This document shows, one piece after another, positions 1 to 9,486 of a stretch of DNA of 64,000 nt; position 1 is the stretch's first letter; the number at the start of each line of letters is the position of its first letter. This DNA is from CBDBJR01 sp965206445. Lineage in GTDB: Bacteria > Pseudomonadota > Gammaproteobacteria > Arenicellales > Poriferihabitantaceae. The notes under the pieces are model-generated. The model had not been told where the DNA came from. It did no database searches and saw nothing but the letters and a program-made list of their open reading frames with translations. A program made the translations under genes and the position numbers. The DNA lies in the NCBI GenBank assembly GCA_965206445.1, contig CBDBJR010000001.1, positions 186,001-250,000 on the forward strand. The letters are read 5' to 3'.

Positions 1-716
1 TCAAACCAGTCCCGCGCGCTGGCAGTGTGCCCGTCGAGGCGCTGAATGCGCAGTCTGGCCTGCGTCACTTTGCGCCGCTCCTGGCGGATATTTTTGCGCT
101 TTTTTGCTTTCAGCGTGCGTAGAAAATCCTCAAAATCGGCATAGTCCCGATTGTGCCAGTGAAACTGGCAGTCACTCCGGCTCAGCATGTCTGCGCCCTG
201 CATGACGGCATAGTCGCCGACGTCCGGAAACAGGCAATGGAGGCCGCTGAATTTATCCTGCTGCAATAGCGCCCGAACCTGCTCAAGCAATGCGCCGACC
301 ACGTGCTCGCGCCGGCTATCCGCCGCCAGGATGCGCTGCCCGGTGGCCGGCGTAAACGGAACGGCATTGACCAGTTTGGGATAATACGCCAGGCCGACGC
401 GCTCGAACGCGTGCGCCCAGGCATGGTCAAACACGAACTCCCCCCAGGAATTGTATTTGGCATACATCGGCATCGCGCCCACCAGATGATCGCCGTCAAA
501 GCAGCACAGGTGATGCGGAATCCAGCCGGTATGCTCGCCGACGCATTGATGCCGCTCCAGACCGGCAAGAAAGCCATGCTGCAAAAAGGGGTAGCCGTCC
601 CGCACCATGCCGTCCCATTGATGGGGGTCAAGTGCGGTAATATCGGAGCACAGTCGCGTTTTCACAGAGCAGGGCGCGGGCAAATTCTCAATTATTATCT
701 GTCGGCAAGTATCCAT
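1..716 (-). CDS. COG3146 (DUF482) GNAT-like acyltransferase, C-terminus cut by window edge
   Basis: A minus-strand frame opens with ATG at 716 and stays open to base 1, giving about 238 residues before the window ends. The protein is rich in Trp and aromatics. It contains the stretch YYPKLVNAVPFTPATGQR, the block SGLHCLF, and the segment FHWHNRDYADFEDFL followed by a basic run KAKKRKNIRQERR, all typical of the COG3146/DUF482 predicted N-acyltransferases (FemAB/GNAT-like fold). The usual family length is about 370-390 residues, so roughly the last third lies outside. An AAAGG-type ribosome site precedes the ATG, and an in-frame stop lies just upstream at 723-725, which fixes the start. The substrate is unknown for the family. 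Confidence 0.85.
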   Translation of the reverse strand, partial: MDTCRQIIIENLPAPCSVKTRLCSDITALDPHQWDGMVRDGYPFLQHGFLAGLERHQCVGEHTGWIPHHLCCFDGDHLVGAMPMYAKYNSWGEFVFDHAWAHAFERVGLAYYPKLVNAVPFTPATGQRILAADSRREHVVGALLEQVRALLQQDKFSGLHCLFPDVGDYAVMQGADMLSRSDCQFHWHNRDYADFEDFLRTLKAKKRKNIRQERRKVTQARLRIQRLDGHTASARDWF

Positions 717-794
717 CGCCTTTCATACTAACACCAGGTGCAAGGCGCCAAACAACCGATGGCGCAAATTGTGCCGGTCGGAAGTCCGGGAGTA

Positions 795-1754
795 TTATTT
801 TGATCTGGATTCGAACTTTTTCTTTAGATCGTATATCTGCTCTTTTGTCAGAGCTATCCGGTTTTTATGAATTACAGCGTGACAATTTGGACATACGGGT
901 AGTAAGTCGTTTTCCGGGTCAACCTGATATTGCTCTGTTACTTCGGAAAGAGGCGTAATATGATGAACATGAATAATTTTATCGTATTGACTTCCATACA
1001 CTTTCCCAAAATCAAAGCTGCAAACAACGCATTTTGCTCCATGAAGATCTAAACAGAATTTTCTTGCTTTTGGATCTCTTTCGTAGCGATTGACTGTTAT
1101 TTGCACCTTTGCTCCTTCATGACAAATTTTTTGATCTATTGGCGGTATTTCTTCCGGGGTTTGCTGTTTGGGTATGTCAACCACTCCCCAAAGCAACCAA
1201 TCAAGAACCCATAAATTTAAATCGCTTGAAATATCTTTTGAAAATTCGTTCAAAAATTGATTTAAAGAATCATATTTTTCTCCGTCAGAAGAGCCACGGG
1301 GGAAATCGGGCCATACATTCAATTTTTTTAACGCTTGTTCCGAAGTACCATTCCAAACGGCATATTTCCCCTTAAAGGCAACCAGCAAAAAAGCCGTCGC
1401 GATTCCCTTTCCAAAATACTTTTTCTCAAAACTGTCGTCAATCCTTGTTCCTATTGGTTTTGTTTCATCAAGGCAAATTTTGAGCACTCTCTTCAAATCT
1501 GCCATATCTTCTGTAAGATGGTTCTTATGCCTTCCCAACCTTGTCCAATGTTTGTTTTTCTTAAACGACAAAAACCCTTGAAAATCTTCCTTTGAGAGTG
1601 TATCAATATTCTGAAAAATTCCCCCGTAGTAAGAAAAAACCTCGCGTCGTGCTTCTTCCTTCGCTTCAAGGTTTTCTTCATCTGCTTCCCGAAGCTCGTC
1701 CAATACATTCTCCAGTATTTTTACCGCATTCCAATATCGTTCGTCTTTGTTCAT
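795..1754 (-). CDS. HNH endonuclease-domain protein (McrA-like C-terminus)
   Basis: A 319-residue protein from the second of two adjacent ATGs, which has AGGTGG just upstream. The C-terminal quarter is an HNH nuclease domain: a CVVC pair, then VHHITPLSE, then NDLLPVCPNCHAVIH, so the zinc-binding CxxC pairs and the HH and H catalytic residues are all present. The N-terminal 200 residues are Lys/Glu-rich and I do not recognise them; they may hold a recognition or sensor domain. The gene is clearly AT-richer than its neighbours on both sides, which suggests horizontal transfer. This architecture is common in stand-alone restriction-like or modification-dependent nucleases. No methylase gene is adjacent. 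Target and role are unproven. Confidence 0.85.
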   Translation of the reverse strand: MNKDERYWNAVKILENVLDELREADEENLEAKEEARREVFSYYGGIFQNIDTLSKEDFQGFLSFKKNKHWTRLGRHKNHLTEDMADLKRVLKICLDETKPIGTRIDDSFEKKYFGKGIATAFLLVAFKGKYAVWNGTSEQALKKLNVWPDFPRGSSDGEKYDSLNQFLNEFSKDISSDLNLWVLDWLLWGVVDIPKQQTPEEIPPIDQKICHEGAKVQITVNRYERDPKARKFCLDLHGAKCVVCSFDFGKVYGSQYDKIIHVHHITPLSEVTEQYQVDPENDLLPVCPNCHAVIHKNRIALTKEQIYDLKKKFESRSK

Positions 1755-1825
1755 CATCCACCTGTTTATTCGCGATTACCGCCGCTATGATAATTGCCGC
1801 CTGATCGATCAGGATCCCGTCCGCA

Positions 1826-3268
1826 TCATTGAATAGTTTTAATCAGCTGCCCCGCCTGCGGTTCACCGTTGGGGTACAACTCATTCAGCAGCCTCAACTG
1901 CTCTTTCGCATATTGGCCGACGCCCGTTTGGCCGGCCAGCGAGGCGATGCTGTCGCCGGGCTTCGCCCGCACGATCCGGAGGTTTTTCCCGGTTGCCAGT
2001 GCGCGCTCCTGACGGTTCAATTGTCGGATGCTGTTGACCGTGCTGTAAAACGCTCTGGTCGGCAGGTCGGCTCGGCCGAAGCCGGAAATAACCCATGCCC
2101 GGCCGCTGTGAAACACCGTCGCGACGGCAATCGGCCGCTCGCCATAGGCGGTGCGCCCGCGGATCAAGCCGGTGTAGCGCGTCGGGCTGAGTGCCCGACC
2201 CTGGAACAGGCCGCTGGCGCGGCGGCGCAGATACTGCTCCGGGGTTTCCGGCCCGGTCGCCTCGCCCAGCTGCACCAATAGCGTCGCCTGATTGTCGGCT
2301 CGCACCGCAATCAACCGGCCGGGCTGATTTTCAATCCGCCAGCCGGACGGAAATTGCAGCGCAAAATCCAGCCTTTTGTGGTAGAAGTGCGGGCCTTGTA
2401 CGATGCCGCTATGCTCGCTGTGGCCGAAAGGCATGCCGTCCAATAGCCGCAGAAAATTTTCCGGGTCGGTCTGCACCGGGTTCGGGTTGGCGAATTTTCT
2501 GGCCGCGCGAATCACCTCCTGCAGGCGTTGGTCGTTGCGCGGATGGGTGGCGTATACCCCATGGTACTTGCGCGCTTTGCGCCCTTCCCGGCGGGCGCGC
2601 TGCATATCGAAGGCTTCCTGATCTTTCAGCAGGCCGATGACATCGAGCATTTTTTCGGGGGCATATCCGACCCGCGCCAGATATTCCGCCCCCAGCCGAT
2701 CCGCTTCCAGCTCGTGGCGGCGGCCGTAGCCGCTGGTCCAGGCGTGGGTGAACTGCCCGGCTGTCCGGGCGATGCTGCTGCTGCCGGTTAAAATCCCGAT
2801 GCCGGTCTGCAGCAGCCCGGCTCCGGTCTGCGCGGTCTGTTGACGCACACTATGACGCGCGGTGACATGCCCGATTTCGTGCCCCAGCACGCCGGCCAAT
2901 TCCGCTTCACTGTTCATATAGGCGATGATTCCGCGGGTGATGTAAACGTAGCCGCCCGGTAGCGCGAAGGCGTTCACTTCCGGTGAATCCAATACGGTAA
3001 ACGTAAACCGCAAATGCTTTCGATGGCTGTTTTTCGCCAGTTTTTGGCCGAGACGATTGACATAGTTTTGTAGCTCGCGATCGGCATACACCGAGTACTG
3101 CTGCAACAGCAGCGCATGGTGTTTCCTGCCCAGCGCGATCTCCTGCTGCTCGCTGATTAACACCAGGTTCTGCTGACCGGTCACCGGGTTGGTGGCGCAC
3201 CCGGCAACACTCAGCAGCAGGAGCGCCGCCAGGGATTGAACCGCCAGTGGCAAAGCAAAATTTCTCAT
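1826..3268 (-). CDS. M48-family zinc metalloprotease lipoprotein (BepA/YfgC or LoiP-like)
   Basis: 480 residues. The N-terminus is a lipoprotein signal with lipobox-like SVAGC, Cys about residue 24. The peptidase domain has HEIGHVTARH (about residues 130-139), giving the HExxH zinc ligands and catalytic Glu, followed by HELEAD about 50 residues later with the third ligand. The C-terminal third ends in a LysM-like segment (VRAKPGDSIASLA to the end) that probably binds peptidoglycan. The family cleaves misfolded or misassembled outer-membrane proteins in the periplasm. The gene is monocistronic, between the HNH islet and rmuC. The exact paralogue (BepA, LoiP, YcaL type) cannot be chosen; BepA itself carries TPRs rather than LysM. 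Confidence 0.9.
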   Translation of the reverse strand: MRNFALPLAVQSLAALLLLSVAGCATNPVTGQQNLVLISEQQEIALGRKHHALLLQQYSVYADRELQNYVNRLGQKLAKNSHRKHLRFTFTVLDSPEVNAFALPGGYVYITRGIIAYMNSEAELAGVLGHEIGHVTARHSVRQQTAQTGAGLLQTGIGILTGSSSIARTAGQFTHAWTSGYGRRHELEADRLGAEYLARVGYAPEKMLDVIGLLKDQEAFDMQRARREGRKARKYHGVYATHPRNDQRLQEVIRAARKFANPNPVQTDPENFLRLLDGMPFGHSEHSGIVQGPHFYHKRLDFALQFPSGWRIENQPGRLIAVRADNQATLLVQLGEATGPETPEQYLRRRASGLFQGRALSPTRYTGLIRGRTAYGERPIAVATVFHSGRAWVISGFGRADLPTRAFYSTVNSIRQLNRQERALATGKNLRIVRAKPGDSIASLAGQTGVGQYAKEQLRLLNELYPNGEPQAGQLIKTIQ

Positions 3269-3487
3269 GTTGACCTCGTTGGTTGCGTTTCGCGTGTCGC
3301 CGTGGGCGCCGCGCCCATTATAGCCGCAGTGACCGGCGCGCCGGTGCTGTCGGCCCTATGTGCTGCCGACGCTGCCGGCGCTGCGGGTGATGCCGGTATG
3401 ACGGGCGCCGGATAATTTGCCGGCCGCCCCAGGCTGTGAGCGCGCGGCTGTCCGCCCGGACGCCGACCGGGTTCGGCGGTATTGGCA

Positions 3488-5014
3488 TTACTCCGGCGCG
3501 CTGTTGTCCGGCAAACCCGGTGTTTCCGCCGGCGACGGCGCATCAACCGGCACCGCCGTTAGCTGCAACCGATCGGTCGAAAAATTCAGCGGCTCGGACG
3601 CCAGCGCCGGCATCGACTTGCTGATCTTGCTGGACAGCTGGGTAAACCGCTCCACCTTGCCATGCAGGCCCTGCTGGCCGGTCAACGCGGTCACCGTATC
3701 GTTGTAGTGATTGCTGGCGGCCGTCAATGTTCGGCCCAGTTTTTGCAGCCGCTCGGCCACCGTGCAAACAGAATTATAGATCTCACCGGCGCGGTCGCTG
3801 ATTTCTCGCGCTTCGGCATTGCTGCGCTCCATCATCCAGAGATTGGCAATGGTTTTCAGGATCGGCACCAGCGTGGTATGCGACACCAGTACGATGCCTT
3901 TTTCATAGCCGTAGCCGAACAGCGATTCCCGGTGTTTAAGCGCATCGATATAGGCCGGCTCGATCGGAATAAACATCAAGACAAAGCTCGGGCTACGCAT
4001 GCCGATAAGGCCGGTATAGTCTTTCGAGGCCAGGTCGTCAATCTGATTTTTTATGAATGCCGCGTGCTCATCCAGCGCCGCTTGTTGTTGTTCGACCGAG
4101 TCGGCGGCAACCGCACGCGCATACGCGGCCAACGATACCTTGCTGTCGATAATGATATGCTTGTTATCCGGCAGCTTGATGATGTAATCGGTGTATTTGT
4201 CCCGGCCCTCGCGATCCTTGAAGCGGGTTTGCCGGGCATAATGCGCGTCTTCGATCAGCCCGCTGAGCTGGAGTGTCCGCTCCAGTTGGGCCTCGCCCCA
4301 GGCGCCTATTTTCTGGGTGTCGCCCTTCAGCGCCGAGGTCAGGTTTTGCGCCTCGTCGCTCATCTTCAGCCCGACCTCGAGGATTTTTTTAATTTCCCCC
4401 TCCATTTCGGTTTTGTTTTTAATCGACTCCGAGTGCAGCGTATCAATCCTGTTCCGAAAGCCGGTTATCTGCTCTCTAAACGGCTGTAACAGCTGATTGA
4501 TTGCCTGCTGATTGGCGGACGAAAAACTTTTGCCTTTTTGTTCAAAAATTCGATTGGCCAGATTTTCAAACTCTTTCTCCAGCAGCTTCTTTTGCTCGTT
4601 AAACTGCGCCAGTTCGCGCGCATGGCTTTGATCGCGCTCTTGCTGCGCGGTTTTCAGTTCGGCATTGGTCCGGCTTAGCTGCATCAACTGCGCGCGCAGG
4701 GTGTCTGTCTGCTCGCTCTGGCGCTCCAGCTGCTGCTGGGTTTGCAGATTATTTTGCCGCAGATTGCTTTCCGCTTCATGCCAAACGGCGCGCGCCTTTT
4801 CCAGGTTATGGTTATCCTCATGCAGCGCCGTCCGGTTTTTTTCCAGCTCCGCTATCGTTTGATCCTGCGCGCTGACCTGCTGTTCCAGATGCCCGCACTG
4901 CCGCGTCTTTTCGGCGGCCTCTCCCGCCAGCCGGCCGATTTTTTTAACGGCGACAACTCCGATGACGGCGACGCCCAACAGCAAAACAAAGATGACAGCG
5001 ATTTGAATATCCAT
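3488..5014 (-). CDS. rmuC: DNA recombination protein RmuC
   Basis: 508 residues from the ATG at 5014, chosen because it is followed at once by the membrane segment DIQIAVIFVLLLGVAVIGVVAV and preceded by AAGAG. After the N-terminal anchor comes a long Gln/Glu-rich coiled coil (about residues 35-190). The conserved RmuC domain follows, with GDTQKIGAWGEAQLERTL, IIKLPDNKHIIIDSKVSL and MFIPIEPAY. RmuC proteins are predicted membrane-tethered nuclease-fold proteins that limit inversions at short inverted repeats; the family belongs to the PD-(D/E)XK group. The C-terminal tail is Pro/Ala-rich. The 219 bases up to the M48 gene carry no recognisable gene. Confidence 0.93.
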   Translation of the reverse strand: MDIQIAVIFVLLLGVAVIGVVAVKKIGRLAGEAAEKTRQCGHLEQQVSAQDQTIAELEKNRTALHEDNHNLEKARAVWHEAESNLRQNNLQTQQQLERQSEQTDTLRAQLMQLSRTNAELKTAQQERDQSHARELAQFNEQKKLLEKEFENLANRIFEQKGKSFSSANQQAINQLLQPFREQITGFRNRIDTLHSESIKNKTEMEGEIKKILEVGLKMSDEAQNLTSALKGDTQKIGAWGEAQLERTLQLSGLIEDAHYARQTRFKDREGRDKYTDYIIKLPDNKHIIIDSKVSLAAYARAVAADSVEQQQAALDEHAAFIKNQIDDLASKDYTGLIGMRSPSFVLMFIPIEPAYIDALKHRESLFGYGYEKGIVLVSHTTLVPILKTIANLWMMERSNAEAREISDRAGEIYNSVCTVAERLQKLGRTLTAASNHYNDTVTALTGQQGLHGKVERFTQLSSKISKSMPALASEPLNFSTDRLQLTAVPVDAPSPAETPGLPDNSAPE

Positions 5015-5140
5015 AACGGTTTCTCTTGATTGACGCCACTGGCGGTTAAATCCAATCAACCCCATGCCGGCGATACGGCGCCGACCCGATTTTTTATTTT
5101 TTCCCCGCGTGCAACCGCATCGCCGGCGAAATGCAGTCGG

Positions 5141-6142
5141 CTATCGTTGTTCCCGCTCGGCGGAAAAATCCGGCACATATCTTGACAGCGACGCGGGTGC
5201 CATGCCGGCAAAAACACGGCGGCGCACCGCATACCAGTAGGCGCCAAAAAAGACGATGAACAAGCCAAAAACGGCAAACACGATCAGCGTCGCATTCTCG
5301 ATATTCAGCCGATTTTCCTTGACCAGTTGAAACGCGGCATACATCGCGTACGACAGACTCGAGACCAGCAGCGCCCGGCGATCGATGTACAGCGCGACCA
5401 GAAAAAACCCGATAAACAACAGCAAAATCAGCACATCCCGAAACGGCAGCGGGTCGGCCGATGCCAACAGGCCGATCATGACCCCGTGGACGATTAACGG
5501 CGCGGCCAGCAGATGCAGCCAGAACCCGGTATCACTGGCCCGGGTTGTGCGCGCCGTATCGCGCGCATCGAACCGCATTGCGGCGACAAACACCCAGAGG
5601 CCGTAAAAACTCAGCACGTGCTGGTGTTCCAGAATATAGTCAATATCCGATCCTATCGATAAATTGAAAATGCACAGTATGCCGAACGCTATCGGGACAA
5701 CCGCAAACGGGATGCGGTAGCGCCAGTAAAACACCCCCGCCACCGCGGTCAGCGCGGCCAGAATAGGTACATCATAGTCCAGCAGCGACGTGATCAGCAG
5801 GCTGGAAAAAAACAATATGACCAACAGCAGCGCAATGCCCGAAAGCGCCAGCCGTTGAATCCGCGCCAGCCACTCGGTGATGGCGAAAAAGGTCACCACC
5901 GGAATGATATTGAGGTAGGGGTGCATCTCTATCTGTGCAATCGCAAACGCAATAAAAACGATGCCAAGGGTAATGTGGATATCGCCAAAGCTGCGTAGAA
6001 ATCGCAGCGGCTCGCCGCTGTTTTGATCGTCCGGAGTGTGCGCTTCAGGCCCCAGGAAATCGAGCAGCGGTTCAACCTGATCGTCGCGGATGAGTCCCTG
6101 TTCCGCCGCGGCATGGAGTTTTTCACGATTCATGCTGTTCAC
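5141..6142 (-). CDS. Multi-pass membrane protein (DUF2157-like)
   Basis: 333 residues with a soluble N-terminal segment of about 50 residues and roughly eight to ten hydrophobic segments (for example LGIVFIAFAIA, ALSGIALLLVILFFSSLLITSLL, LIVFAVFGLFIVFFGAYWYAV). Topology and the short Asp/Glu-rich N-terminus resemble DUF2157-type predicted membrane proteins, but I see no diagnostic motif. The first codon is GTG at 6142 with GGAG about 10 bases upstream; the in-frame ATG at 6133 is the alternative. It stands alone, divergent from the MTHFR-like gene. Function unknown. Confidence 0.65.
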   Translation of the reverse strand: MNSMNREKLHAAAEQGLIRDDQVEPLLDFLGPEAHTPDDQNSGEPLRFLRSFGDIHITLGIVFIAFAIAQIEMHPYLNIIPVVTFFAITEWLARIQRLALSGIALLLVILFFSSLLITSLLDYDVPILAALTAVAGVFYWRYRIPFAVVPIAFGILCIFNLSIGSDIDYILEHQHVLSFYGLWVFVAAMRFDARDTARTTRASDTGFWLHLLAAPLIVHGVMIGLLASADPLPFRDVLILLLFIGFFLVALYIDRRALLVSSLSYAMYAAFQLVKENRLNIENATLIVFAVFGLFIVFFGAYWYAVRRRVFAGMAPASLSRYVPDFSAEREQR

Positions 6143-6374
6143 CGCTGTTGTTCTCCGCTCGATAGCCTGCCGTTGATACGCCGCTGGGCGCGGCTTCGAC
6201 CCTGCATCGCCCGGCGTGATCGTCTATACTATCGGTATACATCTTCGGTCGGCCGGATGTGCATGTATTGTCACCGGCCGCATTGAGCAAACCAATCCGA
6301 CCCGCTGGCCGCTTGCGCCGCGCGGTACCGCAGACAAAACGGCGGCGTGTCGGCTTCCAAATCAGCTTAGCATC

Positions 6375-7208
6375 ATGCCATCCAAAAAAATAGCCGCATC
6401 GATTGAAATTTCGCCGTCGCAAGCGGCCGACAGTCCACATTTGCCGGGGCTGTTCCCGCCGCAAACCCGCGTGTATATCACCGATGTCGGCACCGATAGC
6501 ACGGCAACCATCGTTGCCGGCGCCAAACGGGTCGCCGAGCTCGGCTATCGCGCGGTACCGCATTTCGCCTCCCGACGCCTGTCCACCAAAGCCGCGCTGC
6601 GCAGCCGCGTGCAGTTGCTGGCCGAACAGGCGGGGGTGCGGGATATTCTGGTGATCGGCGGCGGCCGGGAAACCCCGGCGGGCGATTTTTCTTCGAGCAT
6701 GGCAGTGCTGGAAACCGGCTTTTTCGATCACTACGGCATAAAACACATCGCCGTAGCGGGGCACCCGGAAGGCTCGCCGGATTTTTCCGCCGCGCTCGCC
6801 CTGTCGGCGCTGAAATTGAAATGCGCGTTTGCAGAGCGCACCGATGCCGACCTGCGCATCGTGACGCAGTTTGGTTTCGACCTTGACGGCGCGCTCGAAT
6901 GGAGCCGGCAGCTAACGGCCGAAGGCATCGAGCTGCCGGTTCATCTGGGCGTTGCCGGGCCGACCCGGCTGACCACGCTGATCAAATTTGCCGCATTGTG
7001 CGGCGTCGGCAATTCGATTCGCTTCCTGAAGCAGCGCGCCTCTACACTGACGACGCTGGCGACCGGGTTCGACCCGGAAACCCTGGTCGCACCGCTCGAA
7101 CAGCGCCTGGCCGCGCAGCCGGATGCGACGATTCGGCAAATTCATGTCTTTCCGTTTGGCGGTTTGCAAAAATCCGCGGCCTGGCTGAAACAGCGCGGAA
7201 GCTGGTGA
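6375..7208 (+). CDS. Methylenetetrahydrofolate reductase-like (MTHFR/MetF fold) protein
   Basis: About 277 residues from the ATG at 6375 (MPSKKIAASIEISPSQ). The frame is open further upstream, but the extension looks non-coding. The order of blocks fits the FAD-binding TIM barrel of MTHFR: an N-terminal strand with an acidic residue (ASIEI), VYITDVG, VAELGYRAVPHFASR, DILVIGGGRETPAGDF, IAVAGHPEGSP, a late TQFGFD, and GVAGPT. It is a little shorter than E. coli MetF (296 residues) and diverges at the N-terminus. It probably interconverts methylene- and methyl-tetrahydrofolate or a related C1 carrier. Given the demethylating enzymes elsewhere in the window, a role in methyl catabolism is plausible but inferred. 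Confidence 0.8.
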   Translation: MPSKKIAASIEISPSQAADSPHLPGLFPPQTRVYITDVGTDSTATIVAGAKRVAELGYRAVPHFASRRLSTKAALRSRVQLLAEQAGVRDILVIGGGRETPAGDFSSSMAVLETGFFDHYGIKHIAVAGHPEGSPDFSAALALSALKLKCAFAERTDADLRIVTQFGFDLDGALEWSRQLTAEGIELPVHLGVAGPTRLTTLIKFAALCGVGNSIRFLKQRASTLTTLATGFDPETLVAPLEQRLAAQPDATIRQIHVFPFGGLQKSAAWLKQRGSW

Positions 7209-7394
7209 TAGCCGGGCCGGGACGGGATGATCGGGGCTGCATGAGCGGTTGCGTTTGGTGCATAATCATCGCGTTTCCTGTGTGCCCGCATACGCCCCAG
7301 GCCGCCACCGGTGCAACGCCACGGCACCGACCGAGTGCGGTGTTGAACCGGCCGTATGCCGGGCGGCAGATGGGGATGACAGCGACAACAATAC

Positions 7395-8144
7395 ATGCAT
7401 ATCCTGCTGAGCAATGATGACGGCTATGCCGCCGAGGGGCTGCGGGCGCTGGCCGCTGCGGTTTCCAGGGTCGCCGCGATTACCGTGGTGGCGCCCGAAC
7501 AGAACTGCAGCGGCGCGAGCAATGCGTTGACACTGCGCAACTCGCTGCGGGTCAGAACCGCCGATAACGGCTTTCTCTATGTCGCCGGCACACCGGCGGA
7601 TTGCGTTCACCTGGCGATTACCGGCATGCTCGACACGGTGCCGGACATGGTGATTTCCGGCATCAACGCCGGCGCGAATATGGGCGACGATGTGATGTAT
7701 TCGGGCACCGTTGCGGCGGCTATCGAGGGCCGTTTCCTCGGCCTGCCGGCGGTCGCGATTTCACTGGCCGGCACGTCCCACTATACAACCGCGGCGCAAG
7801 TCATGCTCGAATTGCTGCAGCGCCTGCAGGGCGACCCGCTGCCACCGGACACCATCTTGAATATCAACGTACCCGATTGCCCTTACCGGCAGCTGACCGG
7901 ATGGGCGGCAACCCGAACCGGCGCGCGCCATCAATCCCAACCGATCAGCTGCGAATCGCGTAGCGCACAAGGTACGCTCTATCGCATCGGCCCGGTGGGC
8001 GACGAGTCTGACGCCGGGCCGGGCACCGATTTTCATGCGGTCGCGCAAAATCAGGTGTCGGTAACGCCGCTGCAAATCGATATGACGCGGCATAGCGCGC
8101 TGCCGGTGGTGCGGCAATGGCTGGCGGAAATATCGCCGGCCTGA
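7395..8144 (+). CDS. surE: 5'/3'-nucleotidase SurE
   Basis: 249 residues, the normal SurE length. The N-terminus MHILLSNDDGY carries the Asp8-Asp9 metal pair. Ser39 lies in PEQNCSGASNAL and the Asn ligand in SGINAGANMGDDVMYSGTVAAA; all match the SurE family active site. SurE dephosphorylates nucleoside monophosphates and exopolyphosphate in the cytoplasm. It heads the surE-pcm-yqaA-nlpD cluster, and the next gene overlaps its 3' end or begins just after it, as is usual in gammaproteobacteria. Confidence 0.97.
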   Translation: MHILLSNDDGYAAEGLRALAAAVSRVAAITVVAPEQNCSGASNALTLRNSLRVRTADNGFLYVAGTPADCVHLAITGMLDTVPDMVISGINAGANMGDDVMYSGTVAAAIEGRFLGLPAVAISLAGTSHYTTAAQVMLELLQRLQGDPLPPDTILNINVPDCPYRQLTGWAATRTGARHQSQPISCESRSAQGTLYRIGPVGDESDAGPGTDFHAVAQNQVSVTPLQIDMTRHSALPVVRQWLAEISPA

Positions 8145-8161
8145 CGACGCCGGCGGTAGAC

Positions 8162-8845
8162 ATGATCATGCCGTCAAGCGCCTCCGCTGCACACCAGGGC
8201 ATCGGCATGACCTCGCTGCGCACGCGGCAGCGTTTGATTGCGCGCCTGCGCGACCGCGGGATCGAAAACGAAGCCGTATTGCAGGCGATCGAGCAGACCC
8301 CGCGGCATCTTTTCATCGACCCGGCGATCGCGCACAAGGCCTATGAAGATACCGCGCTGCCCATCGGGCAGCAGCAGACAATCTCGCAGCCGTTCATGGT
8401 GGCGTGGATGACGCAATTGCTGTTGGCCGGCAACAAGCCGATAAAAAAGGTGCTCGAAGTCGGCACCGGATGCGGCTATCAAACCGCCATTTTGTCCCGG
8501 CTGACTGCCTGGGTATTTACCGTTGAGCGCATCGGATCATTGCAGGAAAAGGCGAAAAACCGCCTGCTGTCGCTGGGCTGCCGGAACATCAGCTTTCTCA
8601 ACGCCGACGGGTTTCTGGGCTGGGACAGCAATCAGCCGTTCGATGCGATCCTGGCGGCCGCCGCCCCGACCGCGGTTCCGCAGGCGCTGCTGGATCAACT
8701 GCGTATCGGCGGCCGATTGGTGATTCCGGTTGGCGACCACGAAAACCAGAATCTGTGCCTCATTTTGCGCACCAAAACCGGGTACGACCGGCGGCAGCTC
8801 GAAGCGGTGCGGTTCGTTCCCATGTTGAGCGGGAAAAAAACCTGA
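8162..8845 (+). CDS. pcm: Protein-L-isoaspartate O-methyltransferase
   Basis: About 227 residues from ATG 8162. An in-frame ATG at 8117 inside surE would give 242 residues, and ATG 8207 (MTSLRTRQRL) would give about 212, the usual length. The SAM-binding motif is VLEVGTGCGYQTAILS, preceded by the substrate-recognition segment TISQPFMVAWMTQLL and followed by RIGGRLVIPVG. The enzyme methylates isoaspartyl residues in damaged proteins so that they can revert to aspartate. Position directly after surE is the conserved gene order. Confidence 0.95.
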   Translation: MIMPSSASAAHQGIGMTSLRTRQRLIARLRDRGIENEAVLQAIEQTPRHLFIDPAIAHKAYEDTALPIGQQQTISQPFMVAWMTQLLLAGNKPIKKVLEVGTGCGYQTAILSRLTAWVFTVERIGSLQEKAKNRLLSLGCRNISFLNADGFLGWDSNQPFDAILAAAAPTAVPQALLDQLRIGGRLVIPVGDHENQNLCLILRTKTGYDRRQLEAVRFVPMLSGKKT

Positions 8846-8889
8846 CCAGGCGCCTTATACTCCCACCGCATGCAACCGCATAAAACGAC

Positions 8890-9486
8890 ATGAAACTATT
8901 TGGCCCACTGTACCGCTGGGTGTTGACGCTGTCCCGGCACCGGCAGGCCGAACGCTATCTGGCCGGCATCAGCTTCTTCGAATCATCCGTTTTCCCGGTG
9001 CCCACGGCGTTGATGCTGGCCCCGATGGTGCTGGCGCAGCGCCACCGGGCCTGGCGGCTCGCGGTGGTGGCGACGCTGACGTCGGTATTGGGCGGCATGT
9101 TTGGTTATTTCCTCGGCTATGCGCTGTTTGAGCAGGTTGGCCGGGCCATATTGTCGTTTTATCAGGCCGACACCGCGTTTGCGCTGGTGCAGGCCCAATT
9201 CCTCAAATACGGCGTGTGGCTGGTGCTGCTGACCGGTCTGACGCCGATTCCCTATAAACTATGCACGATCGCATCCGGCGTCATCGGCCTGCCCATCATG
9301 CCGTTTGTGATTGGCTCGCTGCTGGGGCGGGCCTCGCAGTTTTTTCTGATTGCCGGCGTATTGCGGTGGGGCGGGCCTAAAATCGAACCGGTACTGGAAA
9401 AATGGATAGAATGGATTGGCTGGACGCTGCTTGTGAGCGCGGCGATGGCGTATTTTCTGCTGCGCCATGGCCCTTCGGCTGCTTGA
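8890..9486 (+). CDS. yqaA: YqaA family (DedA/VTT-type) membrane protein
   Basis: 198 residues with four to five hydrophobic segments. It has the family features FFESSVFPVPTALMLAPMV (a re-entrant loop with the acidic residue and Pro pair), LTSVLGGMFGYFLGYALF and the GLTPIPYKLCTIASG motif of the VTT/SNARE-associated (DedA-related) fold. The role in the cell is not established; relatives are linked to lipid carrier recycling and proton-motive-force maintenance. It lies between pcm and nlpD, an arrangement found in several gammaproteobacteria. Confidence 0.9.
   Translation: MKLFGPLYRWVLTLSRHRQAERYLAGISFFESSVFPVPTALMLAPMVLAQRHRAWRLAVVATLTSVLGGMFGYFLGYALFEQVGRAILSFYQADTAFALVQAQFLKYGVWLVLLTGLTPIPYKLCTIASGVIGLPIMPFVIGSLLGRASQFFLIAGVLRWGGPKIEPVLEKWIEWIGWTLLVSAAMAYFLLRHGPSAA

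Noticed and set aside
303..731. Plus-strand frame opposite the COG3146 gene
   Set aside because: The minus-strand frame has clear family motifs; the plus frame is its shadow.
3265..3546. Arg-rich minus-strand frame between M48 protease and RmuC
   Set aside because: Overlaps both genes, low-complexity Arg/Ala composition typical of a wrong frame in GC-rich DNA.
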